Positions 1-8,806 of a DNA stretch of 64,000 nucleotides are shown here, one piece after another. Positions within the stretch are counted from its first letter, which is position 1. Each line of letters starts with the position of its first letter. The position numbers were made by a program, and so were the translations under genes. The stretch is from Theionarchaea archaeon. Lineage in GTDB: Archaea; Methanobacteriota_B; Thermococci; Methanofastidiosales; SZ-28-30. The notes under the pieces were generated by a model. That model did not search any database. It worked only from the letters and a program-made list of their open reading frames with translations, and had not been told where the DNA came from. Where the stretch lies: assembly GCA_018992685.1 (NCBI GenBank), contig JACVGT010000010.1, positions 1-64,000 of the forward strand, given 5' to 3'.

Positions 1-81
1 TGCTTCTGTCACTGTGAGGTGTTCTTCCTCTGGCAGTTGGAGTAATTTCCATCGTTCTGTTACCACGTCCAATGGGATCAC
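1..81 (-). CDS. Transposase N-terminus, IS481-like (partial)
   Basis: The minus strand is open from about 81 to the window edge. The translated start includes LDVVTERWKLLQL and ends HLTVTEA. This resembles the first helix-turn-helix of IS481-type DDE transposases, which typically read like VVEERW...ELCRRFGISRKTGY. A GTG at 81 is in frame, but a TTG at 72 is better placed after an AGGTGAT ribosome site. The catalytic core is outside the window, so the gene could be intact or a remnant. It is a recognisable family pattern rather than a proven match. Confidence 0.45.
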   Translation of the reverse strand, partial: MIPLDVVTERWKLLQLPEEEHLTVTEA

Positions 82-144
82 CTTCTGCCAAAGTGTTACC
101 CATGTCTCTACTTACTTTTGTTACCCATGTCCCTACTTATTACA
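1..144 (-). mobile_element. End of an IS481-like insertion sequence, cut by the window edge
   Basis: On the minus strand the element appears to begin at about 144 with TGTAATAAGTAGGGACATGG. A 21-base direct repeat (GTTACCCATGTCTCTACTTA type) occurs at 95-115 and again at 120-140, a 25-base period. Similar GTTACCCATGTC repeats occur, as I recall, next to IS481/IS3-like transposase genes. A transposase-like reading frame follows directly and runs off the left edge. The rest of the element and any target duplication are outside the window, so the family call is an inference. Confidence 0.5.
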
Positions 145-163
145 TCAAACTCAAAACCGAAAC

Positions 164-172
164 CTTTATAAA
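164..172 (+). promoter_or_regulatory. TATA box of the ileS transcript
   Basis: CTTTATAAA is a near-consensus archaeal TATA box. A start site about 25 bases downstream would fall near 194, giving a leader of about 90 bases before ileS, unusually long for this window. The small ORF at 194 would then be leaderless. Confidence 0.6.
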
Positions 173-193
173 CAGTTTTCTTGAATTTAATTC

Positions 194-226
194 ATGACCC
201 CAAGGGGGAATTTATTTATCGGCTAG
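194..226 (+). CDS. Putative 10-residue leader peptide upstream of ileS
   Basis: ATG at 194 lies about 26 bases after the TATA centre, so translation would start at the very 5' end of the message. The peptide reads MTPRGNLFIG and stops with TAG at 224-226. It contains a single Ile codon (ATC, 218-220), two codons before the stop. The position before an isoleucyl-tRNA synthetase gene and the hairpin that follows suggest a regulatory leader, but one Ile codon is weak evidence and chance is possible. Confidence 0.3.
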   Translation: MTPRGNLFIG

Positions 227-252
227 CAAGGAAAGCGAGTTCTCAGGTAGCG

Positions 253-272
253 TGAGCTTTGCTCATTTTTTT
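253..272 (+). terminator. Small hairpin plus T-run in the ileS leader
   Basis: TGAGC (253-257), loop TTT and GCTCA (261-265) form a five-pair stem followed by seven T (266-272). It sits immediately before the ileS ribosome site GAGGTG (273-278). AGCAAGG (225-231) could instead pair with CTTTGCT (257-263), which would break the hairpin. This looks like an attenuator, although a U-tract alone can terminate archaeal RNA polymerase and the stem is short. Confidence 0.35.
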
Positions 273-283
273 GAGGTGGTGAC

Positions 284-3200
284 ATGAAAGAAGTCGGTGA
301 GTATTCTCCAAATCAACTGGAAGAGAGAACACTAGAGTACTGGAAGAAAAATGACACATTCCTGGAAAGTCTGAGACGAAGAGAAGATGCTCCACCTTTC
401 ATATTCGTGGAAGGACCCCCCACAGCCAACGGATTGCCTGGTGTTCACCATATTCTAGCACGTGCAATGAAAGACGCCTTCTGCAGGTACAAACACATGT
501 CAGGATACCTGGTGAAACGGAAAGGAGGATGGGATACCCATGGATTGCCGGTGGAACTTGAAGTGGAAAAAGAGCTTAACATAAACAGCAAGAGAGAGAT
601 AGAGGAATACGGAATCGAGAAATTCAACCAGAAGTGCAAGGAGAGCGTGTTCCGTTATGAAAAAGAATGGCGTGCCATGACAGAGAGGATGGCCTTCTGG
701 ATTGACATGGACAATCCATATATCACCTTGAAGAACGAGTACATGGAATCTGTATGGTGGTCTCTCAAAGAGATATGGAAGAAAGGCCTCCTGTATAAAG
801 GGCACAAGATTATCCCATACTGCCCCCGATGCGGGACTGCTCTTTCCACCCACGAAATGGCCCAGGGATACAGGACAGTAACAGAACCTTCAGTGTACGT
901 CAAATTCATGACTGAGGATAAGTCTGCCTACTTCTTGGCGTGGACTACTACACCCTGGACCCTCCTTGCCAATCTTGCTCTGACGGTGCACCCTGATTAC
1001 ACGTATGTCAAAGTAAATAACGAGGGGAATATCCTTATTCTGGTCAAGGATCGCCTGGACATACTGGAAGGTGACTTCACCATTCTGGAGGAATTCCCAG
1101 GTAGAGATCTGGAGGGAATGAGATACCATCCTCTTTTTGAATACTGCAATCCGGAAGGAAAGAGGCACGTCGTCATTCTGGGAGATTTTGTCACCACTGA
1201 CGAAGGTACAGGCATCGTGCATACTGCCCCTGCTTTTGGAGAAGAGGACTATGTCATCTGCAGGGAGAATAACGTTGCCTTCTGCCAGCCTGTAGAGGAA
1301 GATGGACGTTTCTCAAAGGATGTCGTCCCCCTTGCGGGTGTATTTGTTAAAGATGCGGATGAGCAGATTCTTGAGATGCTCGATGACAAGCGGCTGCTCT
1401 ACAAGATAGAACCGTACACCCACGAATACCCTTTCTGCTGGCGATGTGATACAGCCCTCCTGTACTATGCCAGGGAGAGCTGGTTCATCAAAATGACTGA
1501 GGTCCGGGACAAGCTCGTCCAAGATAATGACAAGGTGAACTGGACTCCCTCCCACATAAAACACGGAAGATTTGGGAATTTCCTGGAAAATGTCAGAGAC
1601 TGGTCGCTGTCCAGAGAGCGCTACTGGGGAACTCCTCTACCCATATGGGTATGTGAGTGTGGCCTGCAGGAATGCATAGGAAGTGTCCAGGAATTGCGGG
1701 AGAAAGGGGGCCACCTGCCTGAGGATTTTGACTTGCACAGACCCTATGTGGATGAAATCCTCCTGAAATGTCCAGAGTGCGGTGGAACCATGAAAAGGGT
1801 TCCTGACGTCATCGACTGCTGGTACGATTCAGGAAGCGCTCCCTTTGCTCAGTGGCACTACCCCTTTGAGAATCAGGATGTCTTCTCCTACAGCTTTCCT
1901 GCCGATTTCATCTCTGAAGCCCTGGACCAAACCCGTGGGTGGTTTTACTCACTACACGCACTGGGTACCTTGCTGTTTGAAACTGAAACCTTCAGAAACT
2001 GTGTGTGTGATGGACTGGTCTTGGGCAGAGATGGGTCCCGGATGAGCAAGAGCAGGGGAACTGCTGTGGACCCCTGGGCTGTCTTCCAGAGCTATGGGGC
2101 TGATGCCATCCGCTGGTATCTGTACAGTGTGGTATCCCCTGGGGAAAACATACGCTTCTCTGAGGAAGCTGTAGAAGATGTGTACAAAGGATTTCTTAAT
2201 ACACTGTGGAACGTATACTCGTTCTATGTGACCTACGCATTGATCGATGAGTATCATCCTGACGAGGAGAGATTGCCAGTGGAGGAACGACCTGTTCTGG
2301 ATAGATGGATGGAAAGTAGACTGCATTCTCTGGTTCAGCAGGTTGTCTCTCACCTGGATTCTTATGAGGTGCATCTGGCCACCCGGGCCATTGAGGACTT
2401 TGTCACCAATGAGGTGTCCAACTGGTATGTGAGAAGGTCCAGGAGACGATTCTGGAAGCTTGAAAAAGACAGAGACAAGAAGGCAGCGTACGATACCCTG
2501 ACTGAGGTCATGGATATGATCTCCAGGCTGATAGCACCATTCATGCCATACATCAGCGAAGAAATCTACCGGAATGTCCTGGGAAAGGAAAGTGTCCACT
2601 TCAGTGATTATCCAGTGGCAGATGTCACGAAGATTGACACAGCACTGGAGTCACAGATGGAGAAAGCAGTGGCTGCATCAGAAGCAGGGAGGGCTGCCCG
2701 CGCAGAAGCAGGCATCAAGCTGAGACAGCCAATTGCAAAGGCAGTGGTCATAACAGGTGAACCCCTGGGAGTGGTAGCATCTCTCATCAAAGAAGAGCTC
2801 AACGTAAAGGCTCTGGAGGTGAAACCCTCGTCCAGTGAGCTCATGGAGTTCTCAGTGAAATTGAACTACAAGAATGCAGGCCCGAAGTATAAGCAAAAGG
2901 TTGGAGCGGTGGAAAAGGCTCTGGCAGAATTAGATCCCCGAAAAGTGAAGGATGACCTTACAAGAGAGGGAGTTATCTCTGTGACAGTGGAATCGGAACC
3001 AGTCGAGCTCACAGAGGAGGACGTGGTGGTCAAGAGCGCAGTCACGGAAGGATATACTGGAGGGGAGTCACAGGGTGTGACCGTGTTTGTGGAAACAGGG
3101 CTGACAGAGGAACTGAAGAAGGAAGGCCTTGCCAGAGACATTGTCCGAAGAATCCAGGAAATGCGAAAGGAAATGAAGCTGGACTATAAGGACAGTATCC

Positions 3201-3370
3201 AGGTGTATTACACTGGTACTGAGACAGCAGCACAGGCAGTCCGGGAGTTCAAAGACTATATCAAACAGGAAACCCTGGCTACTATACTGGAACAGGGACA
3301 GAACCAGGGATACACAAAATCATGGACAATTGAAGGAGAAACAATAGAACTGTCACTTGCAGTACAGTAA
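284..3370 (+). CDS. ileS: Isoleucyl-tRNA synthetase
   Basis: Charges tRNA-Ile with isoleucine and edits misactivated valine, in the cytoplasm. It is a class I synthetase of 1028 residues, a normal length for the archaeal/eukaryotic type. The HIGH-type signature appears as TANGLPGVHHI near residue 48, and the KMSKS signature as GSRMSKSRG near residue 586. Zinc-binding-like Cys pairs occur near 180 (CPRC), 385 (CWRC), 457 and 496 (CPEC). The central part carries the CP1 editing insertion, and the C-terminal half has the anticodon-binding helical domain. The start is set by GAGGTG at 273-278. A long leader with a possible attenuator precedes it, and its stop lies about 50 bases before the next gene. 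Confidence 0.97.
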   Translation: MKEVGEYSPNQLEERTLEYWKKNDTFLESLRRREDAPPFIFVEGPPTANGLPGVHHILARAMKDAFCRYKHMSGYLVKRKGGWDTHGLPVELEVEKELNINSKREIEEYGIEKFNQKCKESVFRYEKEWRAMTERMAFWIDMDNPYITLKNEYMESVWWSLKEIWKKGLLYKGHKIIPYCPRCGTALSTHEMAQGYRTVTEPSVYVKFMTEDKSAYFLAWTTTPWTLLANLALTVHPDYTYVKVNNEGNILILVKDRLDILEGDFTILEEFPGRDLEGMRYHPLFEYCNPEGKRHVVILGDFVTTDEGTGIVHTAPAFGEEDYVICRENNVAFCQPVEEDGRFSKDVVPLAGVFVKDADEQILEMLDDKRLLYKIEPYTHEYPFCWRCDTALLYYARESWFIKMTEVRDKLVQDNDKVNWTPSHIKHGRFGNFLENVRDWSLSRERYWGTPLPIWVCECGLQECIGSVQELREKGGHLPEDFDLHRPYVDEILLKCPECGGTMKRVPDVIDCWYDSGSAPFAQWHYPFENQDVFSYSFPADFISEALDQTRGWFYSLHALGTLLFETETFRNCVCDGLVLGRDGSRMSKSRGTAVDPWAVFQSYGADAIRWYLYSVVSPGENIRFSEEAVEDVYKGFLNTLWNVYSFYVTYALIDEYHPDEERLPVEERPVLDRWMESRLHSLVQQVVSHLDSYEVHLATRAIEDFVTNEVSNWYVRRSRRRFWKLEKDRDKKAAYDTLTEVMDMISRLIAPFMPYISEEIYRNVLGKESVHFSDYPVADVTKIDTALESQMEKAVAASEAGRAARAEAGIKLRQPIAKAVVITGEPLGVVASLIKEELNVKALEVKPSSSELMEFSVKLNYKNAGPKYKQKVGAVEKALAELDPRKVKDDLTREGVISVTVESEPVELTEEDVVVKSAVTEGYTGGESQGVTVFVETGLTEELKKEGLARDIVRRIQEMRKEMKLDYKDSIQVYYTGTETAAQAVREFKDYIKQETLATILEQGQNQGYTKSWTIEGETIELSLAVQ

Positions 3371-3419
3371 TTTCACTTTTTTTCCATACTTTTTTATAGG
3401 CTTGCTGGAAAAAGAGGTC

Positions 3420-4439
3420 ATGGAGTATGAATCATTTACCAGACAGGCAACTCTTGTCACTGCTCAAGGAAAAGTCTCTCACACGGTGGAACACAGGAAA
3501 GATCCCCTGACGGGAAGGATATCCACCATCTGTCCTGACCTGAAGGATAAGTGGTCCAGTTTTGTGGGAGAGACTGACATGGAGCTGATTAGGGAACTGG
3601 CTGAGAATTCTGCATCCTGGTGTCCTTTCTGCAAATCTATTGAGGAAATAACGCCTGAAGCTGAATACGTCCAAGAAGGAAGATGGTATCTCAATGGTGT
3701 GTGGGTATTCCCCAACCTGTTCCCCAGGACTGCATTTGAAGCTGTTGTAACCTCATCTGAAAATCACTTTCTGTGGCTGGACCAGTTCAGTGAGGAATTT
3801 GTGTTCAACCACGTGAAAGCAGGGATTACCTGTATCATGGATGTACATGCAGCCGATCCCGCGTTAACCCATGCTGTCATTGGCTGGAATTACCTCCCCC
3901 CTGCAGGAGCCTCCCTGACCCATCCGCATATGCAGGTTTCTATGAGAGATATAGCTTTCAACAATCCTGCCTTCTTACAGGAGAAGAGCAGGGAATACTA
4001 CGAAAAAACTGGGTCCAACTACTGGAACGACTGCATGAGGGAAGAGAGGCACATCGCAACTCGAGGACGAACAGTGTGGATGACACCCTATGCACCCACA
4101 GGGTTCAATGAGATTCGGGCAGTGGTGAAAGATGTATCGAACTTCACAGAGCTGGAAGATACTGATATTAGAGATCTTGCAGCAGGCATCAGTAATTCCT
4201 TACGGTTCTATGCAGATCGGGGTTGTTCTGCTTTCAACATGCTTATCTACTCAGGAGATCTTTCACAGCACTCAGATTGGTTCTGGCTTGGTGTAACTTT
4301 AATCACCCGTTCTAATATGAGATCCCTGTACCTCAATATTGATTCCTGGTATATGCCCAAATTGCTGGGAGAGGAGATCGTGGCAGAATCCCCGGAGGAA
4401 CTGGCGCAGGCTGTCAAAGAGTATTTTGGTGGATGCTAA
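3420..4439 (+). CDS. Galactose-1-phosphate uridylyltransferase-like protein (HIT superfamily)
   Basis: Probable nucleotidyl transfer between a UDP-sugar (or other nucleotide) and a sugar phosphate through a histidine intermediate. The GalT active-site pattern HPHxQ is present as THPHMQVS near residue 183, and a CPFC pair near residue 62 could bind zinc. Length is about 339 residues, close to GalT. Reading is open upstream to 3357 inside ileS. However, a TATA-like TTTTTATAGG at about 3390-3400 puts transcription start at 3420, so ATG 3420 is probably leaderless. Some archaeal members of this family act on other nucleotides, so the substrate is open. It lies just after ileS on the same strand. 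Confidence 0.75.
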   Translation: MEYESFTRQATLVTAQGKVSHTVEHRKDPLTGRISTICPDLKDKWSSFVGETDMELIRELAENSASWCPFCKSIEEITPEAEYVQEGRWYLNGVWVFPNLFPRTAFEAVVTSSENHFLWLDQFSEEFVFNHVKAGITCIMDVHAADPALTHAVIGWNYLPPAGASLTHPHMQVSMRDIAFNNPAFLQEKSREYYEKTGSNYWNDCMREERHIATRGRTVWMTPYAPTGFNEIRAVVKDVSNFTELEDTDIRDLAAGISNSLRFYADRGCSAFNMLIYSGDLSQHSDWFWLGVTLITRSNMRSLYLNIDSWYMPKLLGEEIVAESPEELAQAVKEYFGGC

Positions 4440-4498
4440 TACTTTTCTGACGTGGAAAAGATGCCAGTTGCGGTACCATCTGGGGATCGGTGGGAAAA

Positions 4499-5764
4499 AT
4501 GGAAAAGAAGTATGACATGGTGGTTGTTGGCTGTGGCATAGCAGGTGCAGTAGCCGGGCTGACTGCCCTAAGAGACGGACTGAAGGTCTGTATCATAGAA
4601 AAAAAAGGAGTATCTCAAATTGGAACCAAACCATGTGGAGAACTGACCACACAGGAAGCACTTGACTTTCTGAAGAACATGTTCGGTCTTTCCATGAGAC
4701 ACTATCCCTTGAAAGGACTCAAGATCTGTACACCATCTGGAAGTACATCCTATGCCAGGGAGCCTTTGTGCACTATTGATCGTTCGGAAATGGGGCAAGT
4801 CCTGGTACGAGCATTGCTGGATCAGGGGGCGGATATATATCACGAATCAGCAAAAAGCCCGATGGGCACGTCATGCGTTAAGGGTGTCCAGACGTCTGCC
4901 CATACTTTTTATGGAACCGTGACACTTGATTGTAGCGGCGTGGCAGCCGCAGTCAGGAGACATCTCCCCATGATGACCCCACAGTTTGGAGCAGCCTACA
5001 AAGAACGAGTAGTGCCAGACAACCCAGTAGAGCTTGAATATGCTACCCTGGTGATTGACAAAACCATAATTCGTTCAGGTTACATGTGGTGTTTTCCCAA
5101 GAGCGAATCTGAGCTGAACGTAGGTGCTGGCGGCATACACTATAAGAAAGCCGCACTGCAGGAGGGCGCACAATTCGTGCTTGATATGCTAGACATATCA
5201 GGAAAGCGCGACCTCCCCGGCATGAGTGCAGTTCCCATCAGCGGACCACTCCCTTCTCTGGTTCACCCGGGAGTTCTAGTGTGTGGTGATGCAGCGGGCC
5301 AGGTAAATCCCCTGACAGGAGAAGGGATAGCTCCCGCAATCACAGCAGGATACTCTGCTGCCAAGACTGTTGCAATAGCTGTTGAGACTGATGACAGCTC
5401 CATCGAAACACTGTGGAGGTACAATTGTGAAGCTGCAGCCTCCTATGGGGTCGTCCATGCTTCTCTGGTACCAGCACGGGATTTCCTGCTATCCCTGGGT
5501 GACAGAGACGTCAATAGGTTCTTGCGTGATGCGGTCTCTGATGAAGACATGGCTAACCTCATCAAGGGAATCATCAACATGGATGCAGGAAAAGTGGCTC
5601 AAATCATCTATAGATGTTGGAAGGCACCACAATTTCTGCATAGACTGTACCAAGCTGCTCAACACATGAATGAAATCAGGAGCTTGTATCTTGATTATCC
5701 TCAGACTCCTGAGGAATTCCCTCTTTGGGCAGAAAAAATGGCCTCGTTGCGCCACTTTGGCTAG
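4499..5764 (+). CDS. Geranylgeranyl reductase family FAD protein (archaeal lipid saturation)
   Basis: FAD-dependent reductase expected to hydrogenate the geranylgeranyl chains of archaeal membrane lipids or of isoprenoid quinones. The N-terminus has the dinucleotide-binding motif GCGIAGAVAG, followed by a KPCGEL segment typical of the family. A second FAD motif, GDAAGQVNPLTGEGI, lies near residue 260. Length is 421 residues. GTG 4490 is in frame, but ATG 4499 with GGTGG just before it is preferred. The UbiA prenyltransferase downstream supports a job in isoprenoid lipid or quinone synthesis. The exact substrate, digeranylgeranylglycerophospholipid or a quinone precursor, cannot be settled from sequence. 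Confidence 0.85.
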   Translation: MEKKYDMVVVGCGIAGAVAGLTALRDGLKVCIIEKKGVSQIGTKPCGELTTQEALDFLKNMFGLSMRHYPLKGLKICTPSGSTSYAREPLCTIDRSEMGQVLVRALLDQGADIYHESAKSPMGTSCVKGVQTSAHTFYGTVTLDCSGVAAAVRRHLPMMTPQFGAAYKERVVPDNPVELEYATLVIDKTIIRSGYMWCFPKSESELNVGAGGIHYKKAALQEGAQFVLDMLDISGKRDLPGMSAVPISGPLPSLVHPGVLVCGDAAGQVNPLTGEGIAPAITAGYSAAKTVAIAVETDDSSIETLWRYNCEAAASYGVVHASLVPARDFLLSLGDRDVNRFLRDAVSDEDMANLIKGIINMDAGKVAQIIYRCWKAPQFLHRLYQAAQHMNEIRSLYLDYPQTPEEFPLWAEKMASLRHFG

Positions 5765-5968
5765 CCGGCAGATATTTCCTGTTGGTTCCAGAAGGGCAAT
5801 TTTGGTTTTTGAGAAGAAAACGTATCCTTTTCTGGATCAGTGATTTCCTCTTTTTCCTGTGAATATCCATGAAAGGCAGAAAGAGACCTTCCCACAGATA
5901 ACTATTTAAAAGAGCACAATATAGGAAAAGGAATCATCTTCTGCACACATGCAGCCGAGGAGAATCAA

Positions 5969-6967
5969 ATGATTCAAGATGCCAAGAAGTCAGGTCGCAC
6001 ATGGCGAGATGTCGCCAAGGGAATGTTTATGGAAATACGGATTATTCCTGTGCTGGTATGGGCCTTCACTGCCGTGCTCATTGGAACTGCCGTGGCATAC
6101 GTGGAAACCGGTACATTCATTCTGAAGCATTTTGTGCTGGCTATGGTCGTTGCCTGCTTGGTCCAGGCATATCCCACCCACGCAGCGAATGAAATCGTGG
6201 ATTGGCTGAGTGGAACAGATGCAAAGGGGCACGGGGGTTCAAAAGTCATTCGTGAAGGACTACTGACTGTTGGTGAGCTGAGACTGATCTTTCTTGGTTC
6301 CATGATTGTGGTGGGAGCTCTGGCAGCATTTGTTGTCATAACAATAGATGTGAGAATGGTCTGGTTTGGGATTGTGGGAATAGCTGCTTCAGTTTTTTAC
6401 TCTGTGCCTCCATTCAAATTGGGATACCATCCTTTTGTGGGAGAATGGGTGGGAGGATTCGTAGGTATTTTTGTGGCTGTAACAGGAAGTTATTTCATCC
6501 AGAGTTTTACCCTCTCATCCGTGGTCATCGTAACAGGTATTGCCGTTGGCATGGCAGACGTTGCAATCATGGAGATGTTTCACACGATTGATTACGAGGC
6601 TGATAGATCAGCAGATCCCCAAAAGAGGACTACAATTGTCTTTTTGGGACCGAGACGGGGACAATTCTATGTCCTGGCTCAGATCGTGGGGAGTTCCATT
6701 TTGTTCTGGGTCCTTGTAATGTATTCGTGGGAATTTGTAGTCCTGGCAGTTGCTTCTACTGCGTGCATCTATTTCTATCACAGATATAACCCTTTGAATG
6801 CATGGGACATCATCAAGAACACAAAACGAGTTACGTGGGCTACCATCAGTTCAGGAGTGGTATTTGCCAGTCTGTCATGGGTATGGTTTATTCTGCTGGC
6901 CCTTCCGGTAGTTATAGGATACTCCTCTCACAAGAAATGGGGAAAGCTGCCCAAGAGAACTGAGTAA
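5969..6967 (+). CDS. UbiA-family prenyltransferase (MenA-like)
   Basis: Integral membrane enzyme that attaches a polyprenyl chain to an acceptor. Both Asp-rich signatures are present: NEIVDWLSGTD near residue 74 and DYEADRSADPQKRT near residue 207. GGSKVIREGLLT after the first motif is a MenA/UbiA-like loop. There are about eight membrane helices in 332 residues. The start has a strong GAGGAG site and a TATA-like CTATTTAAAAG at about 5903. Next to the geranylgeranyl reductase it could make a quinone-like lipid or an ether-lipid intermediate; the MenA-like loop makes me lean to an aromatic acceptor. Confidence 0.85.
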   Translation: MIQDAKKSGRTWRDVAKGMFMEIRIIPVLVWAFTAVLIGTAVAYVETGTFILKHFVLAMVVACLVQAYPTHAANEIVDWLSGTDAKGHGGSKVIREGLLTVGELRLIFLGSMIVVGALAAFVVITIDVRMVWFGIVGIAASVFYSVPPFKLGYHPFVGEWVGGFVGIFVAVTGSYFIQSFTLSSVVIVTGIAVGMADVAIMEMFHTIDYEADRSADPQKRTTIVFLGPRRGQFYVLAQIVGSSILFWVLVMYSWEFVVLAVASTACIYFYHRYNPLNAWDIIKNTKRVTWATISSGVVFASLSWVWFILLALPVVIGYSSHKKWGKLPKRTE

Positions 6968-7050
6968 GAACATGTCTTTCTTCACATGAGGTTGGGATTC
7001 CAGCACTCAGCACTGCAAATGGTTTTATAGGTTAAGAGTGAGGGCTCTTT

Positions 7051-7665
7051 GTGAAAGAACAGAGGACTTTTGGAGAGAAAGGGTTCCTGCAGGAAATGAA
7101 GATCTACCTCATAACTATCATAGTATTCGTCAGTTTTGGATGGTTCTATCTTGAAGAACTTGGGGGACATCGACTTTTTCTTTATCAGATAGATACTGTC
7201 TGCATTTTAATATATTTAGCAGTGGCAACGTACAGCTTTGTGAGAAGACCCTCAGAAGAGAGTACACAACCGTTTGTAGGTTCCTCCTTGGAGACCAAGT
7301 GGACGAATGAATTGGGGAATAAGATCAAGAAATTCGGAGGTATTGGGACGGCAACGTGCTTTCTCGTTGCTGTCGTATACATGGGGGAGAAAGCATTGTA
7401 TGTTGCAGGGGGCGTCTGTGCTGTATTGGCATTGGCCGAGTACCTGCTTCTGGCACCAGTGGCAGGAATCATGCGAAACGTATTGGCCCTTCTCATGATT
7501 GTGGGGTTTATGGGCGGGCTGTTCTTATCGTTCGCTCTTGGTTATTTCAACGCATCACTGGATGCTCTGGCATTAGTCCTGTTTCTCATTTCCTTTGTCA
7601 TACTAGTCTGGGGCGGAGGGATGGACTATCTCTGGAAAAAAATCAAGAAAAGGTACAGGGAGTGA
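7051..7665 (+). CDS. Membrane protein of unknown function
   Basis: I do not recognise a family. The 204-residue protein has about six hydrophobic segments (near residues 17-33, 45-60, 95-110, 115-130, 138-160 and 168-187) and a basic tail ending KKIKKRYRE. GTG 7051 lies about 25 bases after a TATA-like TTTTATAG at 7024-7031, so a leaderless GTG start is plausible; ATG 7099 is an alternative just before the first helix. It follows the UbiA gene on the same strand with its own promoter, so a lipid-related role is only a neighbourhood guess. Confidence 0.6.
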   Translation: MKEQRTFGEKGFLQEMKIYLITIIVFVSFGWFYLEELGGHRLFLYQIDTVCILIYLAVATYSFVRRPSEESTQPFVGSSLETKWTNELGNKIKKFGGIGTATCFLVAVVYMGEKALYVAGGVCAVLALAEYLLLAPVAGIMRNVLALLMIVGFMGGLFLSFALGYFNASLDALALVLFLISFVILVWGGGMDYLWKKIKKRYRE

Positions 7666-7780
7666 TCTGACTGACCTCTATTGAGGGGGCCATTCTACAA
7701 CTAGAGAGACTATACATAAGTGGCTACTGCGACATAGAGGATGTCGTATGGCTGGAAATCATATATAGAGGAGGATTTAC

Positions 7781-8521
7781 ATGAATGTGAAACGGATTGG
7801 AACCAGGGGAATCGTCTTCACGTTCTTCGAGCTGGACCAGTATCCCACCAATGTCTTTGTGATAGATGGGCCGTCTCACTTTTTTGTCTGCGACACGTTT
7901 TTGGGACCTGAACCCATGACAGAAATGAAGACCTATCTGACATACCACTTCCATGAGAAACCTTTTCTCATATTCAACTCCCATTATCACTGGGACCACG
8001 TCTGGGGAAATTGTGCCTTTCCTGATTCAGTGGTTCTTTCTCATGATAGCTGCAGAGAAGCTCTGATAGAAAAGGGAGAATCTGAATTGGAACAATATGA
8101 GGAGTATGCCCAAGGTGAAGTAGAAATTCGCTTGCCAACTATCACGTTCAGTGAGCGGATCGTCTTCCCCCAGGAGAGTGTAGAGTTCTTCTATAGCCCC
8201 GGTCACACGAGAGACTCCGCTTCCTGCCGCGATCACATAGACAATACCGTGTTTGTTGGGGACAACGTTGAAGCACCCATCCCGTACCTGTTTTACTCTG
8301 GGTTGAAGGAATACCTCGACACACTGGAAGTGTATTCACGATTTCAAGCGTTCACACTCGTGCCAGGACACGGAGAACTGTGTGGGTACTCTTTGCTACA
8401 TGAAAATCAAGAATATGTCAAAGCTTTCATGGAGAACGATACAGGGAAATTTCAAGAAGGAATATATGCACACATCCACAACGTAAATGTGAAGGTGCAG
8501 GAAGACCTGATGAAAGAGTAG
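7781..8521 (+). CDS. Metallo-beta-lactamase-fold hydrolase
   Basis: Predicted zinc hydrolase of the metallo-beta-lactamase superfamily. The signature HxHxDH is present as HYHWDHVWG near residue 69. Further metal ligands appear in SPGHTRDS (near 143), GDNVE and LVPGHGE (near 198). It has 246 residues and no signal peptide, so it is probably cytoplasmic. The start follows AGAGGAGGATTTAC, a very strong ribosome site. The substrate is unknown; this branch includes thioesterases, glyoxalase-II-like and lactonase-like enzymes. Confidence 0.8.
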   Translation: MNVKRIGTRGIVFTFFELDQYPTNVFVIDGPSHFFVCDTFLGPEPMTEMKTYLTYHFHEKPFLIFNSHYHWDHVWGNCAFPDSVVLSHDSCREALIEKGESELEQYEEYAQGEVEIRLPTITFSERIVFPQESVEFFYSPGHTRDSASCRDHIDNTVFVGDNVEAPIPYLFYSGLKEYLDTLEVYSRFQAFTLVPGHGELCGYSLLHENQEYVKAFMENDTGKFQEGIYAHIHNVNVKVQEDLMKE

Positions 8522-8806
8522 ATGGTGCCACCACAATTTGCTGACTTTCTGGGAGGGTCAACGGGTCGCCTTCTGTCTTCCGGGAGTTGGTTCACTCGAT
8601 CTCGACTTTAGAATCACCTCTTTAGGATATTTTCTTTCAGAAGACCGTCATTGAAGGCTCAATTCTTTGTGTAACCTTTGGACATAGTTTCTTTTCTCCA
8701 GATTTTGCGATATGAATGACACACCTGAATATTTCGGGAAAATGAATAAACGTTCTCACCTCAAAGGCAATACTAGAATAGAACCCCTACACATGGAGGA
8801 ACGACC

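Noticed and set aside
1952-2599. A 215-codon minus-strand frame inside ileS
   Set aside because: It is the complement of the conserved KMSKS and anticodon-binding region, with no start signals. ileS explains the sequence.
5949-5972. A 7-codon ORF whose stop overlaps the UbiA start
   Set aside because: It lies within the ribosome-site region; GAGGAG explains the spacing, and so short an overlap is easily chance.
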